A DNA stretch of 64,000 nucleotides from Dendrophyllia cribrosa (lineage: Eukaryota; Cnidaria; Anthozoa; Scleractinia; Dendrophylliidae), in NCBI GenBank assembly GCA_024195265.1, contig JAJLRJ010000009.1, positions 8,958,791 through 9,022,790 on the forward strand. Reading direction: 5' to 3'. The notes beneath the pieces were generated by a model. That model was not told the DNA's origin. It made no database searches and saw nothing but the letters and a program-made list of their open reading frames with translations. The translations under genes and the position numbers were made by a program. Of this stretch, positions 23,901-35,900 are shown piece by piece. Positions within the stretch are counted from its first letter, which is position 1, and every line of letters starts with the position of its first letter.

Positions 23901-26900
23901 TAAGTTCGACTTGCCAAGTCGGATAATGCGACAGTGGTTCGGCGTTTCAGCAAACGCCGTTCTAAACACGCTCTGAACTCAATTCATAAATCATGCAAAT
24001 TACAAAATAATTGATTCAAATGTGATGGACTGTGCAAACGTCACAAAAATACCGACTCCCCCATCTGCCAAACGCTATTTCCCCCCTGACGAGCATGCGC
24101 TGTACAAAGACAATTTAACGACCGGGAATAGGCCTTTATCACGCGGCGGCCATGTTGACTCCCCGGAGAATAAAATGCTTTGTTTTTGCCCGCCCAGCCT
24201 CGCAGTGAAAAAGTTGAAAACGAGGTTGAGCGGGCAAAAATCTTTTGTTTTTATACAAAATGGCGGGGCGCGATAAAGGCCTATGGCGAGCTATCGAAAG
24301 TCATTGCTGACATCGCACAGCGTGATAGAAATGTGTTTTTCGTGTTTCACGAACACCAAATACAAATGCTTGAGATGCGAATTCCCTATTTGCAATAAAT
24401 GTTCAGTGTTTGAAGAAAACGAGGACGTTGAGGGATGGACAGCCGGTAAAAGCGTTGCATACTGCGATCGGTCTTCTCTTTCTATTTTTCGCAATTTAAA
24501 TACCAAAGAAAGGCCCGACAATCACTGTATTTCGGCATTTCGCTAGCAAGTCCTAGCAGTAACTAGCCGCGCATCGAGTGAATAGCACGGGTACACGTGC
24601 TTATTCCCGTGTTTTAATGAAGTGCAACTTGTGAAATAGGATCGACGCAGGTTCGACGTTTGCTACAACGCTGGAATTAAGTCGACTCTTTGTCCAACCT
24701 ATTTTTAATAAATTCGACGCGACTTAGATTCGACGTTTGCCCCAGGCCTAAGTCAGGGAGAACTGTTGGAGTTTCAATTTAACGACTGCACCGTTCGCTT
24801 GTCATTTCTCCACCACATCGTTTTAGATTAGTGACAACTCAGCGTTCGTTGGAGCCAATTTCGGCCATTATAACGCTCTTTCACAAACTGTCATACAGAA
24901 AGAACGTTGTCGCCCAGCTATAGTGAGGACGTTATTCATCTTCCATGAATTAATTGTTGTTTTTGAAAACGTTTCGCAACCGTACAATGTAAATCACAGA
25001 ATATTTGTCAGATTTAACCCGAGGTTAGTATTTTTTAACCCACCTAGCTAGTAGGGTTAAATTTAACCCTCTGTTTAACCCGAGGTTAGCCTTAACCTGT
25101 CTTTGAACAGCAGAATTAACCTGCGGTTAAAACTTAACCTCAGGTTAGAGCGATTTAACCCAGGGTTCGGATTTAACCGGCTTTCGAACAACCGGGATCA
25201 GATGTGTAGTTTTAAACTCTCTACAATTGCATAAACATTTTGGAATTTTGATATGACGTTAGTGAGAACACCGCTCTACTAGATGTCAAACCAGCGAAAC
25301 AGTGTTGGTCTCCACAATCGAAACATATTTGGATCTTTCTCGGAAATCTTCGGCAATATTCGGAAAATTTCGGAAAATGATCAGAAACGTTCGTACAATC
25401 TTTTGACAGTAATCGGAGACTTTCCAAAATCTTCGGAAAACTGTTTAATACTTCATAAAAATAATACATGGCTGCTCGTGTTTATCTCTATGTCAAGTGT
25501 TAGCTCATTCATTAGTCACTGAGTTTAAAGTGAAATCTTCACTTAAAAATACCGTGTTTGGTCATGGGCGTTACTAAACACCGGAATGAGCGAAATGAAC
25601 CGGAATGAGGCGGAATGGAGCGGAATGAACCGGAATGGACCGGAATGGACCGGAATGGAGCGGAATAGAGCGGAATGGACCGGAATGGAGCGGAATGGAC
25701 CGGAATGAAGCGGAATGGAGCGGAATGAAACGAAATGAGAGTACAGTGAATGTTGTATTAAACATGCACAACGCTAAAGGCTTTCAAAAGCATATTTTAT
25801 TCATTTACAAGCTTTATAATTATTCGTTCAGGATTTGCTCTGATTTCCCCTACCCCACCCACCCGCCTTCCCCTACTCCACACCCCTGTCCGAGATGGGC
25901 GTCGGTTTAACGCAATAATTTATTTCGCGCCAAAAATAATTTATTTCTCTCTCCCAATGCAAACAACATGGACGAGCCAACAATCGAGGACGTCGACAAT
26001 GACTCGGACTGGTAAGTTCTTAGAGTGCCAGTAGAATTATCTGATTGTTACAATAGTTTTATGCTAGCTATAGAAGATTAACGCAGGATTCACCAAAAAA
26101 AGGACTACATTTGACAAAGGTCCGGCACGATGATGATTCAAAGTTTGCTCGTTTTATACAAACAAACAGGCAGGTGATAATGTCGGTCCGGATACAAACA
26201 GTTGATCCGAGAAAACCCTAATCTCGGATCGCCAATTTACAAAGGAATAGTAGCTATTCAATAACTTGGCATACAACTGTGCTATTTTCATTCTGTCATT
26301 GGAATCAGCAATTCAAGTTCATCCGGTCCAAATTTTGCTCTACATTTACATGCTTTGAATTCAATCAGAGTTCGATCTTTGGATAATTTCAGAGGACGGT
26401 AATCGAACTCTGTACTTGTCATAAAGATTAAAATGTAAGTTTTTAGATAGAAGGTTATAACGTCTTACTGTTTTTATGAGTGGGATATATTTATTCACTA
26501 ATTCAAACTGTGGGAAATGATGAAGATTGTCGATTCTGGAACAAATATGTGGTTGCGTAACTACAAGGTAATAGAAACTAGGCGAAACTGTTACAGTTGC
26601 AGGACTTTAGAAAACTAAGTCTACTGTTTCGACAGTATTGGCAACTGTTTAAATCATTTTTATTGTTGTTGATTTAACTGTAGAACACACAACATATTGT
26701 TTTCACTGAACTGGTTAATTAAGTTGGCTCTAAAAGTTACAGTGCGGTAACATGATACTCCGCACAGACAACGCTATTTGCTCTCAATAAAAACTTCCTA
26801 TCTGATTTATTCATGTAACATCTTTCCGGCAAAGTACACTGCTAAGCGATACCATATTGTAAAATGTCATTTGTATGGCTGGGAACAAAAAATAAATTTG

Positions 26901-29900
26901 CAAAAGCTAAAAGTTATTTTTCTCTGGGGTTAAGAAATCACACCACCGGCCGCCACAGGGAAATTAAATTTAAAGAAGACCCAGATATATTTTTGTTTTG
27001 AAGTCAGTATCAAATAGCTTTTCTTTCCTACATTCAACAAAGTGTATAATACTTAAAATCATACGATTGTACATTAATACATGCATTGTGTAACATTTTT
27101 TTTTATGCCAATTAGGGAGGTAGTATGTCTGGATTCACCAGTAAAACTGAAGGAGGACGTCGTAGTACATGTCGTCGACTCGCCAAGTAAAAGCCCTTTG
27201 AAGAAAAAAGTTAAGGAAGAGAAAATAGTTGCCGAGGTAAATATAACAGTCCATTGTGTTAAATTTGTTAATTTCTAATGGTTACCAGCATTTTCTTATA
27301 TTTTTTAAGGCGTGGCTAATTCAAAGGGTGGTGCTAATTTGAAAGTTGAGGGGAGGGAGGGCCTTAATTTTGCTCATCGATGACACTCTTTATTTCCATT
27401 TACCCAAACTGCAAAATATCAAAATTCAAAAGAAAAATACTTGTTTTCAAGCTTAAAACCTACTCAAGACGTTTTCTAGTTTTTCTTAAAATAAAATGTA
27501 TGGCAGTCCTTGAAAAGAACACTTCCAACACAGCGTTTGCCGTAATGAAATATTTTGGATGGAATTTGAAGAACGTAAATTTTAAAGCGTACTATGTTCC
27601 AAACCACTTATTTTTTTCTCAGGGGAGTGGGAGGGTGGGGGACGTATTTTAAGCCTTATCAGGGAGCTCTAATTCAAGGCGAGGCGCCTTAGAGGTTTTG
27701 CACTGGCCTAATTTTCATATAAAAAGATGTCAGGAGATTTGAATTTTTGACCTTAACTTGGCACGGATGTGAAATAACATAAAACATAAAGCAATACAAG
27801 TGAGTTCTATGATGACAACAATTTTTATAATGAAATGATTACATATATATGCAAATAGTTTAATTACATTGTCTGCATGCGTCTTAAACTTGTCTAATAT
27901 AAAAATAAATATACACAAATGTTTTGAACAGGTTTTATTTGCACCACTGTTTGATTGCTTTGTCCTTCAAAACTCAAAGCTTTGGTTAAATTCTCAAAAT
28001 ATAAATTAGTGGCGGCCATCTTTGATGCCAATTTCTGCCATCCAAGATGGCCACCACGATCACAATCAGCTGTAGAAGCTCTTGTATTGTATTTTGTAAC
28101 AATATCCATTCATAAAACAAAAAGCACTGGGAAACAAATTGTATTCATAGCATTCATATTTTTCTAATGCGAATTGCTTATTTGCAGAGGTAACCATTTA
28201 GACAGGGAAAATATGTTGTAAAAAAATATTTATGCTGTTTAATGGAAAATTTTAATAATTTCTACGGGGATTGGAGTTGGTCACCGCCTGTACTAGCATC
28301 AAGACGAATGAGAGCTGTATTACGTCATTAATCACGTGTGAGCACTATTTATATTTTGTTCATGTACAACCACAATTTAAAACGCAATCTTAGAGAAAGG
28401 TTAATTCCGGGCTGAGTAAGTAGTAGGCTTGTAACAAGGGTAATAGGACTTATGATTTTGTCAATGCTTATCTCGAGTCAAATGCCCAGGAGTGTGACCA
28501 ACTAGGCACAAGGGCAATGCTCCAACCTAAGGTTCCTCAAACAAACAATTACACTCTTGGAATTAAACAATGCAGAATCGTTTAACCGTTAAATTTGTCT
28601 GATTGATAAATTGTTTTGCTTTTCCTCAGGCAACCAGTGAAAAGCCATTGATACGTCGTCTTTTTCTCGACGAAGAAAGATGTTCCTCCCCTGCTTTCCA
28701 ATTGCAAGATGCGGATGACTTTTATAATGAAGATTTCAGCTTGCCAGTGTATTGCCGTTTAAGTAAAGGCCATTCAGCCAAAGAAATATACAGCATTATC
28801 TTAGAGGGGCCACCTGATGAGAAACTGTGTACCAAAAAGCCAGTCAGAGTACAGCACAACACCGTTTTTGTAGTGGATCTGGAGTCCGTGGGTATCGGCG
28901 ATCTTACAGCCGACGACAATGGTGTCTACACAGATATCTCTTGTCCCATCAAATCGCACAAGGTCCGCTTTGTCAAAGGAAAGGTTACTAGTACGGTAGA
29001 ATGGTGTGGAGAGCCTATAGCTACTGACCCGGCGAGTGACGTATTTGTTTTAAGACGGCAATATGGCACGCACAAGGGAACCATGGAGAAAAACGGAGTG
29101 CAGTTTAAAAGGATAATATCAACTGTAAAGGACAACAAGGGAAGACACATGCGATATGCTGTTATCCAGTACTTCTTCAAAGATTCTCCTGAAATAGCAA
29201 TCTTGCCAGCAGCACATGGCAATTCCAAAGATGAATCAAGGATGTTCGTGCCAACTTCTAGAAGTACACTCCAGTGTCTTAAACACCACTGCAGTGAAAT
29301 GAATCCATCCAATGCATATGATGCTGTTCACCGGAAGAGTGGTGATATCATGATGACAAGAGCAATCTCGGAAGAACCAAAAAACAAAAAGCAAGTATAC
29401 AACAGTCGTCAAGCTCTGAGTACAAGCTCTGCGCAGAAAGATGAAATGCTTGAGCTTCACAGGATGCTACGAGAGAATCAAGAAGAAAGCAACAAAGGAT
29501 TCTTGCGAGAGATCAGCGTTACGGATAGTCCGCATGCCTTTCTTGGGTTAGAAGATCAACTGGACAACGTGGTTCGTTTCTGCACCAGTGCAACCCGGTT
29601 CTCAGTACTCGGAGTCGATGCTACATTCAAACTGGGAGACTTTTTTGTAACTCTGACTACTTACAAGAATCTGATGTTGAGAAACAGGCGCACAGGGAAG
29701 CACCCCGTATTCCTTGGTCCTTCGTTCATCCACATGTCTCGCAAAACCGAAGATTACCTGATGTTCACCCAGGCATTAGTTAAGAAGAGACACGAGTTAG
29801 CCGACCTAAAGGCTTATGGTACGGACAACGAAGAAGCTCTACGCAATGCTCTTCGAATAACCTTCGCAAACTCAGTTGCTCTTCTTTGCCGCATCCACAA

Positions 29901-32900
29901 GAAGGAAAACATAGAGCATCACCTGCACTCCACTTTGAAAGTGTCAGCCAATGTCAAGAAGGAAATTTTACATGATGTGTTCGGCCAAAAGGAAGGTTCT
30001 CTCCTACACATGGGCCTATATGATGCTACGTCTGAAGACGAATTTGATCAGAAGTTGTACCTTTTGAAAGAGAAATGGGAGAAATCGGCACCGGGTTTCT
30101 ACGCGTGGTTTCAGAAATTCCAGTCTGCGGATTTTAAGCAATGTATGATTGCATCAGTACGTGAAGCTTCCCAGCTCATCGACCAGCGTACCGGGCAAGT
30201 ACAAGATTATACAACGAACGACAACGAGAGCGAGAACTTTGGTGTAAAGCAGTGGACTGGATTCCAGAAGTCCTCCTGGCCCGATTTCATCGACAAGTTA
30301 AGACGAAAGGCAGAATCACAGATAAGGGAAGAGGACAAGGCCCTGTACGGCAGTGGAGAGTACGAGTTGGACAAGAGATTTCAGTTCCTGCAGCTTGAAC
30401 CTGGAAAGTGGCATAGCCTTACAGATAAACAGCGTCTGGATTATCGTCGCAAGGCTCGCAGCTTGGTAACATTTGAAAAGGCCAACATCGCAGAGTACGC
30501 CACATCAACCTCCAGCATAGGAGATCAGAACACCGCATGTCAGTCAGCTTCATCTATTGAAATTGATGAAGGATCTGTGGGAAGCGAAGAGACCCAAGAA
30601 CTTCCAAGAATCGTTCCTTCCTCTTCTCAAAATTGTGAAAACTCTCTCAAAGATCAAGAAGGGAAGAAGATTTCCCCTCCTGCAAGCCAAGTTCGTTTCA
30701 GCAGTGTTCCAGAACAATTGATTGCAGATGTGTGGGCGGATGCAGAGAAACTACTCAACAATCCTTTTGGAGTTATGCGGGCAGCAGGCGGAAATCCAGA
30801 TGCCAGAAGTGTTGCAAGCTCTCATGGTCCGCCACACTATGTTGAACGGTTTGCTAACGGTAGAGTTGCCTGTGACAGCAAATGTTTCAGATACAAATCA
30901 GCGCGGATATGCTGTCACACCGTTGCAGCTGCACAAGACATGGGCCATGACTGTCTCGACAAGTTCCTTGAATGGAGAAGAAAACTGAAGAGAGAGGTGT
31001 CTCTTACTCCATTGCTTGTGCAGGAAAAAACAAAGGAGGTGGAATGGTTGATGAAAGAAGAGAAAAAATCAACTCGCCAAGACCATGGATGAGTTCAATC
31101 CATCCCTTTGAAGCGGTCGAATTACGCAAGACAAGAGCACAATTGTGCGCTGGTTGCAAGGAATCTTTCAAGCAGGAGCAGCCGCCCCATGGTATTATCC
31201 TTCGCCATCCCGAAAAGGATTTCATTGCGGGGTCAAATAAATCGAAGATAACACCGACAGCTTCGCCGCGTTATTACCATGCAGATCTACAGTGTATCCG
31301 TAGACGCCATGAAAACTGGAATGCCACCACCCACAACTTAAAATACAATGCAGTCGATGATGAAGCTAAGCTTTTTATCAAAAGCTTGTTTGGACTAAAC
31401 GAGGACTGAGTTCAGTTACTGTCAGTTACTTTCCTGATTCTTTGAAGAACACTGTTTGAACATTGTTATCGTTGTTGTTACAATTGACGTTACTCACACT
31501 GTAGGGGTTAGAAAGTACTGAGCATGTGAACTATCGTGACCAGGAATTTAGGAATGTATCTTTGCACATTCTTATCCCGTAGACGCCATGATAACTGGAT
31601 TCCACCACGCATGCACACTTCCAAGTACAATGCACTTGATGATGCAGCTAAACTGTTTATCAAAAGCATGTTTGGATTAAGCGAGGACTGAGTTCAGTTA
31701 CTTTCCAGGACACTCGTGAACATCTTGACTGCATGAACATCGTTATCGTTGTAGTTTCCGTTTAAATTGCCAACACTGTAATTGTCAGAAAGTACTGAGC
31801 ATGTGAACTATAGCAGCCAGAAATCTCGGACTTTACCTTTGCACATTCGCAACTTAAATGTCTTTCTTTGACAGAAAAGAAACTCTATTGAAGTATGTTA
31901 ATTTGTACCTTACTTTGTCCTTGAACTTGTACTGGACGCGTGTGATTTCAGTGTTTAGCCATTTTATCAGCAGATCAGGTTTCGTATTCAGACATTTCCC
32001 AAGATGTAAGGTTAAGAGCTTTATTTCACCGTAGGATGTCACAGTCGAGATTACACTTTCTCATTCAGTCCCAGAGTAGTTAATTCACATCTGTGTTCAT
32101 TCAGCTTCATTCAGTGCAATTCGCTGCAAAATGCAATGTTCCGACTAAGGAAAACGGCCTACGTAAAGCCAAAGCGAATAACTGAAAGGTACAAAACAAT
32201 AAACTCACACAAGTGTGGATCCTCGTAGTTCAATCCGGCGTAAAAAAGGAAAACGTCTAGGAGCAAATAAATCTGGCTCTTTTAACAAAACAAAATGGCC
32301 CACGAGCCGAGCACGTGGTTGCAACACTCGAAAAGGCCTATGGGAAGTCCCGGGCACAGGACACCCAAGAAAAGAAATAACAGTCATTTTCACGAAAAAG
32401 TTATGATTCAGATATCAAACAAACCTTAACCTTGCTTTCTGATCTCGGTCCAGTCTAGCCAGGCCCTTGAAGGGTATTTTGTGTTCATTTGTAGTTGAAG
32501 CTTGCCATGATTAGAACAACCTCCATCTAGTTACATCTGGGATACAAACACAGGCAGTATTTTGGGCCAGCGTACTACTTAAGAAAGGTTGGCGTGACAG
32601 CGTGACAGTTGCGATATTTCTTTCTTGCCATGGAAGAAAAAAAAAGGTTAGGTAGAAACAACATTCCCATTAGCTAGAAAAATTATAGACTAAGGAAAAA
32701 TTCGATATTTGATCTAATGTTACCCTTTTGATATATCGTTTTGGTTTGTCCCGAGATTTCTCGTAATGATTTTTTTTTTCACTCACAAAATAGTTTGCAT
32801 GTTCTTACTCGCTGTGACTTTTCATTAAAGTTGTGGATTCAGAGAACACGAGGTCGAGGTATTTTAACTCTTGAGTTCTACTCAAAAAAGGTATCACATG

Positions 32901-35900
32901 TATAAAGTATAACTTTTCACTAATACCACTATCCCTAATTATCGAAGTGGTTGATTTCCGAATAGAACGGATGCACAGGGGGGGGGTCAGTGAGGGTACA
33001 ATAATCTGTAACAGCCTTACAGACGGGACTTAAGCCGCCGTCTCAAAGGATAATTTAATTAAAAAAAAGTTCAGTAACATAGCATCAGCAATTATCGAGT
33101 GTCTTATTCTGAATCATTTACGTGTCATTCCGCTCCATTTCGTTTCGTTCCGGTTCATTCCGCTCCATTCCGGTTCATTCCGCCTCGTTCCGCTCTATTC
33201 CGCTCTATTCCGCTCCATTCCGGTCCATTCCGGTCCATTCCGGTTCATTCCGCTCCATTCCGCCTCATTCCGGTTCATTTCGCTCATTCCGGTGTTTAGT
33301 AACGCCCGTTTGGTCATTTATTGCAATGCAAGGTGAAGAACGTTAAAATGAGACAAGGATGGAAGCTTCCTGTTCATACGTGCTTTTCTTTCGTAGAAGC
33401 ATCAATGAGGGAGAAATCGGTACAATGAAATTCACAGATTTGGATGAGAAAGAGCGTTGCAGAATACATGTGTGAGTCTTTTTAATTTATAACAAAAGTT
33501 ATGTTTTAAATATTTTAACTTAGCTTGATCATCTAACTGTCTAATTCGTTTCAAACTCATCAAAATCTTAATATGTAGGGGTTTAGGGCAAGGGGACTCC
33601 GAGTACATCGACATCTCGTCCACAAGTTTGGTTAATCCAGATTACTTGCGATGGACTTTTAGCCTTGCTGGATTTGCACGTACAAGACATGGAGATGAAA
33701 AGAAATTGCTTCCATGTCCAACGGGCACGTTTGTCAACCCCCCTATCACAGAATGGTATGAAACAGACCTTTCCTGCACTAAATGCCCTGCAGGTAAGTC
33801 TAATCTTTGTTTATAAAATAGGTTCTAAGGGACTAGTTAAAAAATAGAAGAAGAAGGGACAAACAAGGGGGAACAAATGAGTCAAGAGATTTGTAACGTT
33901 CTCAGTTTTTGAACTACTCAGATTTCTGGTGCACCATAAATGCTACGGCTCACCCTCTCGTCAACAACTGTGCACTATTTGAAAATTCTTTTACTCACAG
34001 AAAAGACAAGGAGATGGGTAAAATTCACTCCGATTTAAATAATAGATGTGTTGCGTTGTCAATAAATTTCAGACTGAAACGAAAAGATCACTTTCGCAAA
34101 GATAAATGTGTTACTTGCATGGGAATAATCATATACATACAACATCTACAGATGATACATATCAGTTAAATCTGTGTTCCTTGTGAATAATGCTGACAAC
34201 CTGATTAGTTGCAAAAGTAACCTGGAATTGAAACGTACATTGCGATTTCCGGTGTAATACATTATCCGCAGAGCTATCAGGCCAATTGGAGAGCTGGTCA
34301 ATTGTGTGTTCTTAATATAAACGATGATGGTGATCGGATTGTTCGCATGCAGTGTAGAAAACGACAAAATATTACCTTCTCGTTTAAATCGAATGAAAAC
34401 TAAGCGACCCTGAATTAAACTGCGCAATGGCTACTACAGTAAGGCAGCCCCATGAAGGGAAACCTCCTGAGTCTTAAAAGCTAGGGAGTGGGGGCAGGGG
34501 GTACCTGTGGGGAAACTCCACCTAAATATTACTGTAGGTAACAAAGCCGCTTTCAGGAATATAGCCATACTACTCCAAATTTACTTGTGAACTAAAAACG
34601 TTAAAGGAGTTATGGGTTTCACAAGAGCTTTCTTGTTTTGCAAAATAGCAATTTTGACCCCTGTGGATCCGGGTAAAATTTACTCTGGCATTATACCCTT
34701 TCCAGAATAATGTGCTTATCAGACGTTTTGAAACAAAATGCTATGTCGTGCTATGAATTATGTCACATTGACATACTTATAAAGTTTGTTTTGTTCAATA
34801 AATTGCTGGTGACCGTCACAGCATACCCGCGGGACTGCTAACTTGAGGCTAAAACCACTAACTAAGTAAATTTCCTTTACTCGTCTTAAATACTACTTAT
34901 ACTTTTTTTGAAACTTTAACATTTAAGGAGGATTTTATTCAGACACTGAAGCGTTTGTTAACAACAGTTGCCGACAATGTCCTAGTGGTACCTTTGTTCC
35001 ATACAATAATGCGCCTGGTAAGAAGGCACGAGATTGCATCGCTTGTCCCCAAGGTAAATGTTGATTTAGGGAACCATGTCGATAAACTTTGACTAAGGTT
35101 TAGTTTACACTAGAGCAAGTCTTTTGACAAGGGACTCGTTTTTCGTATTGCGCAACGAATCTGGATACTGAATCGGGAGTTCAATCTGGGTACTTTGTAT
35201 CCGAATACTTTGGAATCCGAAGTAAGCTGTTTTTTTTTTAAATCCAGACGACTTTCGCGTTCTCGAATTCGATCAAATAGTTAATTTTATTGTCGTTTGC
35301 TGTCCAAGATAAAGATTTTTCACATTTCTGGGACGATTGACCACGATTCCTTCGCCACCCAACCACCTATCTCAGGATTCATAGTGTAGTGTAAACTATT
35401 CTGGAATCTGATTTCCATGTCATGCAAACGCCTGATGAATCCGAATTTATTTCATACTTACTGAAATTTTCAGAAGGAATTTCGCGCGTGAAAACCAGAA
35501 ACTTTCGCAGCCAATCGCCAGAATGGTGAGACGACATTCTCGCATGTGGGAAAAGCGTGTCGTCCAATCACAAAGCACCTGTTAAAACAAATCAGTATTT
35601 TCAAAGCCGGTTGCATTCTCGCCGGTGCAAGCATTTTCATCCACAACACATTTGCGCAGTTAAAACTAAATATTTTGCTTCTTACTTTAAAACTTAAGAG
35701 ATGGGGGTTTATCGGCTCCTGGCTGTTTAAAAAAAAAAAGTTCGCTAAAGTTATATATATCTTTTTTATCGAAAACCACATTTATTAAGCTTTGTGCTGG
35801 TATATGGTTATATATAGATAGTCATGTTACTCTTGAAACTGGCGCGTTTACGAATTTTTTTCCGAAGGACATGCGCGAAAGTTAAGAGTACCCTTTAACG

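Larger units (their letters stand above)
23049..24748. mobile_element. Harbinger-type TIR element, 1.7 kb, TAA target site
   Basis: GGCCTGGGGCAAACGTCGAA at 23049 and its complement ending at 24748; flanked by TAA at 23046-23048 and 24749-24751. Further copies of GTTCGACT/AGTCGAAC occur near both ends. It carries a nested element (23162-23879) and a zinc-finger fragment (24283-24546). Confidence 0.85.
25566..33307 (+). mobile_element. Complete Mutator-like (MULE) DNA transposon, 7,742 bp
   Basis: Both ends carry the same terminal sequence, GGGCGTTACTAAACACCGGA inward from 25566 and its reverse complement ending at 33307. The first 111 bases of the two TIRs read identical; after that both remain made of 10-bp units (consensus TGNNNCGGAA) but diverge, for arm lengths of about 173 and 184 bp. 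The element is flanked by a perfect 10-bp direct repeat GTTTGGTCAT (25556-25565 and 33308-33317), the expected size for MULE target duplications. It carries a three-exon transposase gene on the plus strand. It sits inside the large intron of the receptor gene, same orientation. Identical TIR ends and an intact target duplication indicate a young insertion. Confidence 0.93.

Noticed and set aside
25574..25771. Ser/His/Phe/Pro repeat frames at the MULE ends
   Set aside because: They are translations of the 10-bp TIR units (also at 33099-33346).
28926..29312. Minus-strand frames of over 100 codons opposite the transposase
   Set aside because: Shadow of the well-supported plus-strand coding exon.
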